Shown here piece after piece: positions 8,395 through 16,848 of a DNA stretch of 64,000 bases; positions within the stretch are counted from its first letter, which is position 1, and every line of letters begins with the position of its first letter. The DNA lies in NCBI RefSeq assembly GCF_020982545.1, contig NZ_JAJKLK010000031.1, positions 248,001 through 312,000 of the forward strand, read 5' to 3'. A model generated the notes under the pieces. The model was not told where the DNA came from. It did not search any database and saw nothing but the letters and a program-made list of their open reading frames with translations. The DNA comes from Streptomyces sp. MNU76. GTDB lineage: Bacteria; Actinomycetota; Actinomycetes; Streptomycetales; Streptomycetaceae. A program made the position numbers and the translations under genes.

Positions 8395-9193
8395 CCGCTG
8401 CGCCACGCCCGACTGCGGACGCTCCCGCGACACCAAGAGCAGCCGGCGCCTGTGCCACCGGTGCACCGGCCGCCTCACTGCACAGCTGCACGAACTGCAG
8501 TGGCAACTCCCGCACTTGCGCGCCTGCCTCTACCCCGACCGCAGCCCCACCACCGGCACCATCCACGGCGGCCGCGCCCACTCACCCCTGCCCGCCCGCG
8601 GCGACGTCCTCAACCTCCTCGGCGCCGGATCCAACACCACCCTCACCGACCCCTACGGCGACGCCCGCCACGACCAGGACGGCCCCATACCCGTCGACAC
8701 CATGCTCCGCGGCTGGGCCGAGATACTCGCCACCCACATCCGCCTCGCCCCAACCCCCTGGCGACGCCCCGGACACACCTGGGTCGCCTGGCACATCGCC
8801 TACCTCCCCTGGACCCTCACCGCCGACTGGGCCGGCCTCTTCCACCAGGAACTCGCCGACGTCCTCACCCGCGTACGCCGCATCACCCACACCGAACCCC
8901 AACGCCACGCCCAGGACGCCCCCTGCCCCTCGTGCGACGCGTTCGGCCTGGTCGACGAGGACTGGGCCAACTACGTCGAGTGCGTCGTCTGCGGGAACCT
9001 CCTCACCCGCGACGAGTACCAGGCCCACGCCCGCCGCGTCCTGCCCGCCCTCTACCGCACCGCCCTGCAGATCCTCATCAGCAAAGGCCGCAAGGAAGAC
9101 CCGACATGCAGCTCTGGTACGACCGAAACCGACAGCCCATCGACGCCGACACCGCCAACCGGCTACTCGGCGACCAGGGCTACGTCCGCATAG
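8387..9193 (+). CDS. Double zinc-ribbon hypothetical protein, 268 aa
   Basis: GTG 8387 overlaps the preceding gene. The N-terminus has CATPDCG followed by CHRCTGR (zinc knuckle, residues 4-27). A second pair, CPSC and CVVC, lies near residues 185 and 204. The middle is helical with several Trp. This two-ended zinc-ribbon layout is frequent in Streptomyces phage proteins of unknown role. The last 30 residues are low-complexity and overlap the next gene by 88 bases, so the true C-terminus may be shorter. Confidence 0.65.
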   Translation: MSDRCATPDCGRSRDTKSSRRLCHRCTGRLTAQLHELQWQLPHLRACLYPDRSPTTGTIHGGRAHSPLPARGDVLNLLGAGSNTTLTDPYGDARHDQDGPIPVDTMLRGWAEILATHIRLAPTPWRRPGHTWVAWHIAYLPWTLTADWAGLFHQELADVLTRVRRITHTEPQRHAQDAPCPSCDAFGLVDEDWANYVECVVCGNLLTRDEYQAHARRVLPALYRTALQILISKGRKEDPTCSSGTTETDSPSTPTPPTGYSATRATSA

Positions 9194-9435
9194 CCCTCAC
9201 CGAACTCACCGCCCCCGACGGCCCACACCGCACCGCCCGCATCTCCACCGTCTGGCGCGGTATCGACATCCCCAGCTTCGGCCCCCAGCTCTTCGAGACC
9301 ATGGTCTTCGGCGGCCCCGAGGACCAGCGGCAGCAGCGCTACGACACCGAGGACGAGGCCCGCGCGGGCCACGACAGCATCGTCGCCGAGACCCTCGCCC
9401 TCATCCCCGGCGCCAAACAGGCACCCTCGCCGTAG
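9106..9435 (+). CDS. Conserved actinophage protein of unknown function, 109 aa
   Basis: ATG 9106 gives a well-formed small protein: MQLWYDRNRQPIDADTANRL, a beta-rich centre (TARISTVWRGIDIPSFGPQL) and a C-terminal helix (DEARAGHDSIVAETL). I recognise this layout from Streptomyces phage and plasmid proteins, without a known activity. It overlaps the gene before it by 88 bases. Confidence 0.65.
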   Translation: MQLWYDRNRQPIDADTANRLLGDQGYVRIALTELTAPDGPHRTARISTVWRGIDIPSFGPQLFETMVFGGPEDQRQQRYDTEDEARAGHDSIVAETLALIPGAKQAPSP

Positions 9436-9632
9436 CGCGACGCGAACGTTGTCGCTGGACAACAAACCGGCCACGGTGTGAACATGGCGCCAGCACCACA
9501 CGTGCGCCCTCCTCACAGAACTCCCACTCGGGTGGCGCTCAGGGAAGGGTTGACCGGCCCCGGCCTACGGGCCGCAGAGCCGGCGGGCTACCGCGAGCCT
9601 CAAGAGCGGTCCCTGCCACCCCACCATGAAAA

Positions 9633-9673
9633 GCCGCAGCCCCAGACCCCCCCAACAGGTCTGGGGCTGCGGC
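9633..9673 (+). terminator. Strong bidirectional hairpin closing the early block
   Basis: The arms GCCGCAGCCCCAGACC (9633-9648) and its exact complement (9658-9673) form a 16-bp perfect stem with a 9-base loop. There is no T-run, as is usual in Streptomyces. The rest of the 9436-9705 gap shows no convincing gene; a 160-base stretch before the hairpin may hold a promoter, but I see no clear boxes. Confidence 0.75.
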
Positions 9674-9705
9674 GCATCCACCGGCACGGCGAAGGAGGCC
9701 CGCGC

Positions 9706-9957
9706 ATGGCCGACCAGCTGTACAACGGCACCGAGGCCGCCCGGCTCGCGACCGAGTGGCGACGCCGCGTCTCCGCCGGCGCGGCCCGCGTCAGCCGGTC
9801 CGCCATCTGCAACTGGCGCCGCCGCGGCCACCTCCCCGTCGCAGGCCTCGACGAACGCCAACGGCCCCTCTACGCCCTCGCCGACCTCGCCCGCGCCGAA
9901 CTCGCCACCCGCGACATCGCCCTCCACCCCGAACGCGCCACCCAGCGCACCCCGTAG
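9706..9957 (+). CDS. Small MerR/excisionase-like HTH protein, 83 aa
   Basis: ATG 9706 follows a GAAGGAGG site. The sequence has an HTH-like core (NGTEAARLATEWRRRVSAGA ... VSRSAICNWRRRGHLPVAG) followed by a wing (DERQRPLYALADLARAEL). This matches phage excisionase/MerR-type proteins that place a winged helix on DNA, so a role in excision or gene control is likely. No integrase lies nearby. Confidence 0.6.
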   Translation: MADQLYNGTEAARLATEWRRRVSAGAARVSRSAICNWRRRGHLPVAGLDERQRPLYALADLARAELATRDIALHPERATQRTP

Positions 9958-10060
9958 AGGCCAGCGCCCGCCTCTGTCACAACTCCGACACATCGCCCTC
10001 ACGCACCCCTGCGAACCGCGCATGCTGGCCCCTCACACCAGCAACCCGTGGGGGAAACCC

Positions 10061-10861
10061 ATGAGCCACCAGCCACACCCGCACCAGCCGGGATGGGCCG
10101 TACCGCAACCGCCCAGACCGCCGAAGAAGACCCGCCCAGCGGCGCTCGTCGGCATCGGCTGCCTCGGCATCGTCTTCATGGCCACCGTCGTCAGCGCCCT
10201 GACCTCCCTCACCGGCGGCGACAGCAACGACAAGAGCGACAAGGCCGCCGCGAAGGCGCCCCGCTACGAGATCGTCGAACAGGACACCAGCGGCAACAAG
10301 CGCAACGTCGTCGTCGAGGTCGACAGCACCAAGAGCCTGAAGGCCGTCTTCGACGACGTCACCGGCAAGCTGACCGAAGAGGCCGGCTACTACGTCGTGA
10401 TCAACTGCTCGACAGGCGGTACCGACGACGTCGACAACCGCCTCGCCAACGGACAGAAGGCCGTCGGCAGCATGGGCGCGGCAACCACCGGACTCGAGGA
10501 CGGCGACACGGAGTTCTCCACGAACCCGGACCGCACCTGCCCCGTAGACCCTGCGGACGAGGCCAAAGAGGAAGCCGACCGGGACGCCGCCGCCAAAGCA
10601 GCCGGCCTCCCGCCCGAGCCCACCGGCGCCAAGCGCCAGGAACTCCTCGACGCCATCGAGGCCGTGAACCCCGACGCCGTCCGCCACGAGGACAAGGCCG
10701 TCGACGCCGCACGCAACCAGTGCAGCGCCATCAACGGCGAAGCCAACCGGCTCGACTGGCTCGCCGCACAGCGCTTCACCTACAAGGACGTCACCACCAC
10801 CGAAGCCCAGGGCAAGCAGATCAACGCCGCCCTCAAGCGCATCGGCTTCTGCGACGTCTGA
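10061..10861 (+). CDS. Membrane-anchored extracytoplasmic protein, 266 aa
   Basis: ATG 10061 begins a Pro/His-rich cytoplasmic stretch, then a transmembrane helix at about 27-48 (ALVGIGCLGIVFMATVVSAL), then an external domain of about 215 residues with three Cys (CSTGG, CPVDP, CSAING) that could form disulfides. It sits alone between two hairpins (9633 and 10888), so it is its own transcription unit. It could be a superinfection-exclusion or lysogenic-conversion protein, but that is a guess from location and topology. Confidence 0.65.
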   Translation: MSHQPHPHQPGWAVPQPPRPPKKTRPAALVGIGCLGIVFMATVVSALTSLTGGDSNDKSDKAAAKAPRYEIVEQDTSGNKRNVVVEVDSTKSLKAVFDDVTGKLTEEAGYYVVINCSTGGTDDVDNRLANGQKAVGSMGAATTGLEDGDTEFSTNPDRTCPVDPADEAKEEADRDAAAKAAGLPPEPTGAKRQELLDAIEAVNPDAVRHEDKAVDAARNQCSAINGEANRLDWLAAQRFTYKDVTTTEAQGKQINAALKRIGFCDV

Positions 10862-10887
10862 CCCCCTCGCTACCCATTGAGATGCAC

Positions 10888-10918
10888 GCGGCCCCGCACC
10901 AGCCAGGTACGGGGCCGC
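10888..10918 (+). terminator. Hairpin terminator after the membrane protein
   Basis: The arms GCGGCCCCG (10888-10896) and CGGGGCCGC (10910-10918) form a 9-bp perfect stem with a 13-base loop, 27 bases after the stop of the membrane protein gene. Confidence 0.65.
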
Positions 10919-10945
10919 ACCCCTTCGGCCGGGGAGGAGATGCCA

Positions 10946-11322
10946 ATGACCACCCCCTCCCCGGCCGAGCACTGGAAAGAGGCCCCTCCGCCTGGCGCAC
11001 CACACCCCGCCCCCGGGGCTGGAAGACCCTCCGCGCCCAAGTCCTCGCCCGCGACGCACACCAGTGCACATGGATCGAGGACGGCGAACGCTGCACCGCC
11101 GAGGGCACCGACGCCGACCACATCGGCGACCCCGACGACCACAGCCCCGGCAACCTCCGCACCCTGTGCGGGCCGCACCACCGCAAGCGGACCGCCATCC
11201 AGGCCCGCGCCTCACGCGGACCGCTGCCCAGCCGACAGCGGCCAGCCGCGCCGCATCCGGGCCTGATCAGCACACAACCCGCGAAGCCCAAGCGATCCGA
11301 TCCCGACGTTCCACCCTTCTGA
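10946..11322 (+). pseudogene. HNH endonuclease, frameshifted near its start
   Basis: GGGGAGGA precedes ATG 10946, which gives MTTPSPAEHWK. One added A in the AAA run at 10976-10978 would continue as RGPSAWRTTPRPRGW in the frame ending at 11322. The core is a classical HNH: WKTLRAQVLARDAHQC (Cys), CTAEGTDADHI (His pair), then DHSPGNLRTLCGPHH.KRT with the second Cys and the catalytic-loop His. HNH proteins of about 120 aa often lie beside the terminase in cos phages and stimulate packaging; here TerS lies 1.6 kb downstream. As read, the ORF is broken. Confidence 0.65.
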
Positions 11323-11594
11323 CCTGCATGTTTGTCGAAGGGGTGGGGGGTGACCCCCTCCGCCCTCCGGTTTGGCCCACGGTGCGGCATAGCTTGGCGC
11401 GATCCGTACGGGTCCCGGAGTCCAGCTCCGTCCCGGCCCTCGGCGGGGGTACACGCGGCTGGGCGCCGAGGCGCCGGGGTGATCCGACTCCCCTGCAGAC
11501 AGACGGGCACACAGCCCCTCGACTCCTCAGGGTGTGCAGCATCATCGCAGCTCAGCGACTATTCTACCGTTACACGCTGCGGTAGGATGGAGGC
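11323..11594. other. 272-base intergenic stretch with probable promoter
   Basis: No gene is supported in this gap. Just before the next start lies the partial inverted repeat CTACCG-N10-CGGTAG (about 11564-11585), close to where a promoter or operator would sit, and a GATGGAGG ribosome-binding site. Its function is unproved. Confidence 0.3.
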
Positions 11595-12179
11595 ATGAAC
11601 ACCCGGACCTGCGAGCAGTGTGGCGAGCACCTGCGGGCGCGGCACTCGCACCGCGCCCGGTTCTGCAGCACCCGCTGCCGGGTCGCCGCCCACCGCACCC
11701 GTACGGCCGTCCCCGTCGAGCTCCGAGGCCGCGAGCGCTGGGTACGGCGCAGCGCGGACAAGGTTCCGCTGACCGCCGGTACCGGACGGCCCGCCTCGTC
11801 GACCGACCCGGCGACCTGGGCGAGCCACACCGACGCCGTCCGCTCGCCGCACGGTGCCGGGCTCGGCTACGTCCTGGCCGACGGCGACGACGTCGTGGTC
11901 CTCGACCTCGACCACTGCCTCGACGGCGAGCAGCTGGCGCCGTGGGCCGCCGAGATCCTGGCCGCCTGCCCGCCCACCTACACCGAGGTCTCACTGTCCG
12001 GGACCGGCCTGCACATCTGGGGCCGCGGCCGTCTGGCGCGCGGTCGCCGCATCCGCCGGCCGGATGGCGCCGCGATTGAGGCGTACTCCTCCGGCCGCTA
12101 CATCGCCCTCGGCCACCGCTACCACCAGGCGCCGCTGCAGCTCGCCGACCTCACCGAGGTTCTGGACTCGCTGACGTAA
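11595..12179 (+). CDS. Small primase-polymerase (NrS-1-type AEP-like) with N-terminal zinc finger, 194 aa
   Basis: ATG 11595 lies after GGATGGAGG. Residues 6-28 form a Cys4 finger (CEQC ... FCSTRC). From residue 38 the chain follows the archaeo-eukaryotic primase N-domain: RWVRRSADKVPLT, then TGRPASSTDPATWAS, the catalytic-type pair D104/D106 in VVVLDLDHC, SGTGLHIWG at 135-143 and a late EAYSSGRYIALGH. This matches the NrS-1 phage polymerase / bifunctional primase-polymerase family. At 194 aa it lacks the helicase part usually fused to it. Priming in phage DNA replication is the likely role, but no activity is shown. Confidence 0.6.
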   Translation: MNTRTCEQCGEHLRARHSHRARFCSTRCRVAAHRTRTAVPVELRGRERWVRRSADKVPLTAGTGRPASSTDPATWASHTDAVRSPHGAGLGYVLADGDDVVVLDLDHCLDGEQLAPWAAEILAACPPTYTEVSLSGTGLHIWGRGRLARGRRIRRPDGAAIEAYSSGRYIALGHRYHQAPLQLADLTEVLDSLT

Positions 12180-12219
12180 CACCAATCCGAAAACGCCCGC
12201 GCCTGATCCGCGCGGGAAG

Positions 12220-12251
12220 AAAGGCCCTGAGTCTCCCGGCTCGGGGCCTTT
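12220..12251 (+). terminator. Hairpin terminator after the primase-like gene
   Basis: The arms AAAGGCCCTGAG (12220-12231) and CTCGGGGCCTTT (12240-12251) form a 12-bp stem with one G-T pair and an 8-base loop, 41 bases past the primase-like gene's stop. Confidence 0.7.
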
Positions 12252-12274
12252 CGCATGCCCGGGAGAAGGAACAA

Positions 12275-12913
12275 GTGAAAAGTTGCCTCTGCTGCGGTGG
12301 TCCACTACGCAAGCCGAAGCGCGGCCCGATGCCGACGTACTGCTCGCCGCGCTGTCGTTCGAAAGGCAACTACCGCCAAGCCCTGGCAGAAGGGCGCGTT
12401 ACTCAGTGGCGCGAGCGACAAGAAGCCACGAGAGCGGAAGCCCGCGCTCTACGGCCTTTGAATAAGTGCCCCCACTGCGGCGACACGATGGTGAATCTGA
12501 AGCGAGTGCAGTGCGGGAAGCCCGCATGCACGAGGGCCTACCACAACGACAGGCAGCGGCGCTTCTTCGCCGAGTGGAAGAGCCGCACCGGCGTCGCGTA
12601 CAGCAGCCGCTACCGGGAGAAGCGAAAGGTCTACGCGAAGAACCGGCGCGCCCGGAAGCGTGAGGCCTACGTCGAGGACGTAGACCCGCGGTACATCTTC
12701 GAGCGGGACGGGTGGCGCTGCCAGATATGCGGCAAGAAAGTGCGGCGAGATGTAGACCCCCGTCACCGTCTGGCCCCGAGCGTCGACCACGTCATCCCGC
12801 TCGCAGCTGGTGGTGTGCACTCCAACGCGAACGCGCAATGCGCGCACTACGGGTGCAATTCGAGCAAGCAGGACGCGCTTGATGCCTTCGTGCAATGCGC
12901 GCTCTTCGGGTGA
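12275..12913 (+). CDS. HNH endonuclease with double zinc finger, 212 aa
   Basis: GTG 12275 follows GGAGAAGG. The chain has two N-terminal Cys motifs (CLCCGGPL ... CSPRC and CPHCGDT ... CGKPAC), a basic middle region (REKRKVYAKNRRARKREAYV) and an HNH core at about 140-205: IFERDGWRCQICG, SVDHVIPLAAGGVHSNANAQ, CNSSK. The first His of the HNH is in DHV. It lies directly before TerS, the usual spot for packaging-associated HNH genes in cos-type siphoviruses. Confidence 0.75.
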   Translation: MKSCLCCGGPLRKPKRGPMPTYCSPRCRSKGNYRQALAEGRVTQWRERQEATRAEARALRPLNKCPHCGDTMVNLKRVQCGKPACTRAYHNDRQRRFFAEWKSRTGVAYSSRYREKRKVYAKNRRARKREAYVEDVDPRYIFERDGWRCQICGKKVRRDVDPRHRLAPSVDHVIPLAAGGVHSNANAQCAHYGCNSSKQDALDAFVQCALFG

Positions 12914-12927
12914 ACGGAGGTAGCACG

Positions 12928-13467
12928 ATGCCTGGACCGCTGCCTGCTGAGAACAAGCGGCGCCGCAACGCTCCGACGATCCCCACGACCAAGCTCCCGG
13001 TCGGCGGCCGCACCGCACCCACGCCGCGGCCGCCGACCTGGGCCAGGCTCGGCAAGGTCGGGCGTGCCTGGTGGAAGTGGGCGTGGTCGACGCCGCAGGC
13101 CTGCGCCTGGGCACCCGGCCACGAGGTGATGATCGCCCGGCGTGCGTCGCTGGAGGACGACCTCGCCGCGATCGGCACCGTCCACTCCCTCGACGCCCTC
13201 GACATCATCGACGCCCAGGCCGCCGGAGCCGCCGACCTCAAGGCACTGTTCCAGCGGCTCGCGTCGCTGGCCTCCGGGCGCCTCGCGGTCTGCCGCGAGA
13301 TGCGCGAACTCGACGACCGCCTCGGCCTCACCCCCAAGGGCATGGCCGCGCTGCGCTGGACGGTCGTCGAGGACCCCGCCGAGCAGGGCAACCTCGACGG
13401 GACGCCCCCGGAGGGTGTGACGGACATGACCGCCGCGCGCCGACGGCGGATGACCGATGCCTCGTGA
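12928..13467 (+). CDS. terS: Terminase small subunit, 179 aa
   Basis: ATG 12928 follows a GAACGGAGG site. The protein is basic and helical. Its N-terminus resembles actinophage small terminases (PLPAENKRRRNAPTIPTTKL ... WWKWAWSTPQACAWAPG), with a long helical oligomerisation region after residue 70. The call rests on that and on position: it overlaps the start of the large subunit by 11 bases. It is expected to recognise the packaging site and load TerL. Confidence 0.75.
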   Translation: MPGPLPAENKRRRNAPTIPTTKLPVGGRTAPTPRPPTWARLGKVGRAWWKWAWSTPQACAWAPGHEVMIARRASLEDDLAAIGTVHSLDALDIIDAQAAGAADLKALFQRLASLASGRLAVCREMRELDDRLGLTPKGMAALRWTVVEDPAEQGNLDGTPPEGVTDMTAARRRRMTDAS

Positions 13468-15139
13468 ACTCATCCACGCCCCGGGCCACGACCGGGACCG
13501 CTCCCTCGGCCTGCTGGGCTGGGCGTGGATCGAGTACTTCTGTGTCCACGGCCCCGGCGACGTCCAGGGCGACCCCGTCGAGCTGGACGGAGAGTTCGGC
13601 GGGTTCATCGTCGACGCCTACGCCCTCAACCCGTCCGGGCGGAAGCTGTACGACTCGGCCGTCATCTCCCGGGGCAAGGGCCGCGCCAAGAGCGAGCTGG
13701 CGGCGTTCATCGGGTTGTTCGAGGCGTTCGGGCCGTGCCGGTTCGCCGGGTTCGCCGAGGGCGGCGAGGTGTTCCAGTGGCAGGGCTTCCGCTACGAGTA
13801 CACGCCAGGGGAGCCGATGGGCCGCCGGGTCACCTACCCGTTCGTCAGGTGCCTGGCCACCGAGGAGGAGCAGGCCGGCAACACCTACGACAACATCTAT
13901 TTCAACCTCTCCGAGGGCCCGCTCGGCGAAGGCCTGCCGTCCGGTGCGGCGGGCATCACGCGGACGTTCGTGCCCGGCGGCGGGGAGATCCGCCCGTCCA
14001 CGGCATCCTCCTCGTCGAAGGACGGCGGCAAGGAAACCTGCACGATCTTCGACGAGACGCACCTGTACGCCACGCCGGAGCTCAAACGGATGTACGTCAC
14101 CGTCGACCGCAACTGCCGCAAGCGCAAAGACGCCCAGCCGTGGACGCTGCAGACGACCACGATGTACCAGCCCGGCGACAGCTCGGTGGCCGAGGGCACG
14201 CACGAGCGGGCGAAGATGATCCGTGAGGGCAAGGTCCGCGGCTCGCGTCTGCTGTTCGACCACCGCGAGGCGCCGGCCGAGGTCGACCTCACGAGCCACG
14301 AGGAGCTGACCGCCGCGCTGCGTGAGGTGTACGGGCCGTTCGCCGACGTTCTGGACCTCGACGGGATCATCGAGAACGAGTTCTGGAACATCGAGAAAGA
14401 CCCCGAGGACTCCCGCCGGTACTTCTTCAACCAGCCCACCGCGGCCCGGCACGCCTGGACGACCAAACCGGAGTGGGCCGCGTGCGCCGAACCCGACCGC
14501 GAGGTGCCGGCGGACGCGCCGATCGTGATGTTCTTCGACGGCTCCAAGTCCGACGACGCCACCGGCCTGGTCGGCTGCGACGTCGAGACCGGCCACACCT
14601 TCGTCCTCGGCTGCTGGGAGAAACCACTCGGACCGGCCGGGAAGGACTGGCAGGTCGACCGCCAGGACGTCGACGCCACCGTGCGCCGCGTCATGAACGA
14701 ACGCACCGTGGTCGCCTTCTTCGGCGACGTCGCCGAGTTCGAGTCCTACATCGACGACTGGGGCAGCGACTTCGGCGAGCAGCTGCTCATCCAGGCCACC
14801 CTCGGCCGCTACGCGCACCCGGTGGCATGGGACATGCGCGGCCACGTACGGGAGTTCACCGAGGCCTGCGGGCGCATGGAGATCGACATCCGCGAACGCG
14901 ACCTCACCCACGACGGCGACTCCCGGCTGCAGCGGCACATCCTCAACTCCCGCCGCCGCCCGAACAAGTACGGCGTGAGCATCTCGAAGGAGAACCGCGA
15001 GTCACCGAAGAAGATCGACCTCGCGGTGTGCGCGGTCGGCGCGCGGATGGTCCGCCGCCAGCTCCTCGCCTCGCCCGCCTGGGCCAAGTACAGGGCCGCC
15101 CCGAAGAAGCGGCCCGGACGAGTCGTCGGATGGGGGTGA
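13457..15139 (+). CDS. terL: Terminase large subunit, 560 aa
   Basis: The ATG at 13457 is coupled to TerS. The ATPase part has a Walker A-like SRGKGRAKSE at 71-80 and a Walker B TCTIFDETH at about 194-202, with Asp/Glu for ATP hydrolysis. The nuclease part opens with VMFFDGSKSDD near residue 356-366 (first acidic metal ligand D360), with further acidic sites downstream, and ends in a basic tail. The length fits headful or cos terminases of actinophages. It powers DNA translocation into the prohead and cuts the concatemer. Confidence 0.9.
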   Translation: MPRELIHAPGHDRDRSLGLLGWAWIEYFCVHGPGDVQGDPVELDGEFGGFIVDAYALNPSGRKLYDSAVISRGKGRAKSELAAFIGLFEAFGPCRFAGFAEGGEVFQWQGFRYEYTPGEPMGRRVTYPFVRCLATEEEQAGNTYDNIYFNLSEGPLGEGLPSGAAGITRTFVPGGGEIRPSTASSSSKDGGKETCTIFDETHLYATPELKRMYVTVDRNCRKRKDAQPWTLQTTTMYQPGDSSVAEGTHERAKMIREGKVRGSRLLFDHREAPAEVDLTSHEELTAALREVYGPFADVLDLDGIIENEFWNIEKDPEDSRRYFFNQPTAARHAWTTKPEWAACAEPDREVPADAPIVMFFDGSKSDDATGLVGCDVETGHTFVLGCWEKPLGPAGKDWQVDRQDVDATVRRVMNERTVVAFFGDVAEFESYIDDWGSDFGEQLLIQATLGRYAHPVAWDMRGHVREFTEACGRMEIDIRERDLTHDGDSRLQRHILNSRRRPNKYGVSISKENRESPKKIDLAVCAVGARMVRRQLLASPAWAKYRAAPKKRPGRVVGWG

Positions 15140-15143
15140 GCAG

Positions 15144-15302
15144 GTGGCCGGCATGACCTCGGACGAGGCAATCGGCAACACGGTGCGGCTGCTGCAGGCC
15201 GCGGAACGCGAGACGAACCTGATGCTGATGGAGCGCCTGGAAGGCCTCGCCGATACGTGGCTCCATGTGGCTGCCCTGCTGTGGGACAAGGAGGGCGACT
15301 GA
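15144..15302 (+). CDS. Small protein between terminase and portal, 52 aa
   Basis: GTG 15144 begins five bases after the TerL stop; ATG 15153 (MTSDEAIG) is the alternative. The product is one amphipathic helix (NTVRLLQAAERETNLMLMER) with a leucine-rich end. Short helical genes at this position occur in many siphoviruses and their role is unknown. The gene ends two bases before the portal start. Confidence 0.6.
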   Translation: MAGMTSDEAIGNTVRLLQAAERETNLMLMERLEGLADTWLHVAALLWDKEGD

Positions 15303-15303
15303 C

Positions 15304-16848
15304 GTGGCCGAGCCGATGGACGCCCAGCAGCTGGGCAAGGTCCTGCCGTGGCTGCTGGCCGCGCGACGTGCGGAATCGGGCCGGATCACCATGATCCGCG
15401 AGTACCTGAAGAACCGGGTCTGCGACATCTACGTGCCGACATCGGCGACGGTGGAGTACCGGAAGCTCGTCGACCAGGCCCGCTTCAACATCCTGCCCTT
15501 GCTCGTGAGCTCGGTGGCGCAGGGCCTGTTCGTCGATGGCTACCGGCCCTCCGGCACCGTCGACAACTCGCCGGTGTGGGAGGCCGTCTGGCAACCGAAT
15601 CGGATGGATGCCCGCCAGAGCGGCCTGTACCGGGCGGCCCTGACGTACGGCTATTCCTACGCCGTGGTGATGCCAGGCGACCCGGTACCCGTCATCACGC
15701 CGTACTCGCCGCGTCGGCTGACCGCCCTGTACGAGGACGCGGTCAACGACGAGTGGCCGATGTACGGGATCACTGTCGGGCTGCCGCACCCGGTCATCGA
15801 CGCCGATCAGCCGGTGACGATGGTCTCCGCGGTCACCGTCCTCGACGATCACTTCACGTACACCACGGACGTGCCTGCGGCGATGGTGCATCCGCAGGCC
15901 AACGGCCAGTGGACGGACCCGCTGCCGATGGAGGGCATCACCATCGACACCTCGAAGGTGGAGGTGAAGGAGCATGGGCTCGGGGTGTGCCCGATCGTCA
16001 GGTACTGCGAGTCGTACGAGGACCTGGACGACGGGCCGACCGGCATCGTGGAACCGATGCTCCCGGCGCAGCGGCAGCTGAACCAGACCACGTTCGGGCT
16101 GCTGATGACGCAACAGTACGAGGCTTTCAAACAGCGGTGGGTCACCGGCATGGCGATCGCCGAGGACGAGAACGGCAACCCCGTCGAGCCGTGGAACGCG
16201 GCCGTGAACCGTGTGTGGCAGTCCGACAGCCCGGACACGAAGTTCGGTGAGTTCAGCCAGGCCGACCTCAACGGCTACCTCAACAGCCGGGACAAGACGC
16301 TGCTGTACGTCGCCTCAGCGCGGCAGATCCCGCCGCACACCCTGGTCGTCGGCAACGCCGTCTCCAACGTCTCCGCCGAGGCACTGGCCGCGCTGGAGGC
16401 CGGTCACCAGCTCGACATCGGCGAGCACAAGACCGCCTTCGGTGAGAGCGTCGAGCAGATGCTCCGCCTCGCCGGGCTGGCCATGGGCGACGGAGAAACC
16501 TGGGAGGACACCAGCGCCCAGGTGGTGTGGCGGGACACCACGCCGCGCTCGCTCGCCCAGGTCGCCGACGCGCTCGGCAAACTCGCCCAGCTCCTCGACG
16601 TGCCGCCGCGCGCGCTGTGGGAGCGGATCCCCGGGGTGACGGAGACGGACATCAAGCGGTGGGAGCTGCTCGCCGAGGACCGCGACGGCCTCGGCGACAT
16701 GGCCGCGCTGCTCGCCGCACCCGCGCCCGGCGCCGATGCCCCGGTCGTCCCGGGCCTGGAGACGGAAGCGGAGGTGGTGCCCGGTGCCGAGCCCGCAGGC
16801 GCAGGCCCTGACCCGGGAGTACCAGCAGCAGGTGCTGCGGGTCGCTGA
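15304..16848 (+). CDS. Portal protein, 514 aa
   Basis: GTG 15304 lies 7 bases after an AAGGAGG site, so the internal ATG at 15316 is not needed. The sequence matches SPP1 gp6-like actinophage portals: IREYLKNRVCDIYVP, LYRAALTYGYSYAVVMPGD and the C-terminal SLAQVADALGKLAQLLDVPP plus LWERIPGVTETDIKRWELLA. The portal forms the 12-mer ring at one capsid vertex for DNA entry and tail joining. Its 3' end overlaps the minor head gene by 65 bases. Confidence 0.85.
   Translation: MAEPMDAQQLGKVLPWLLAARRAESGRITMIREYLKNRVCDIYVPTSATVEYRKLVDQARFNILPLLVSSVAQGLFVDGYRPSGTVDNSPVWEAVWQPNRMDARQSGLYRAALTYGYSYAVVMPGDPVPVITPYSPRRLTALYEDAVNDEWPMYGITVGLPHPVIDADQPVTMVSAVTVLDDHFTYTTDVPAAMVHPQANGQWTDPLPMEGITIDTSKVEVKEHGLGVCPIVRYCESYEDLDDGPTGIVEPMLPAQRQLNQTTFGLLMTQQYEAFKQRWVTGMAIAEDENGNPVEPWNAAVNRVWQSDSPDTKFGEFSQADLNGYLNSRDKTLLYVASARQIPPHTLVVGNAVSNVSAEALAALEAGHQLDIGEHKTAFGESVEQMLRLAGLAMGDGETWEDTSAQVVWRDTTPRSLAQVADALGKLAQLLDVPPRALWERIPGVTETDIKRWELLAEDRDGLGDMAALLAAPAPGADAPVVPGLETEAEVVPGAEPAGAGPDPGVPAAGAAGR

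Noticed and set aside
9100..9193. Frame error at the end of the double zinc-ribbon gene
   Set aside because: Neither of the other frames gives a stop or sensible continuation; overlap with the next gene was kept.
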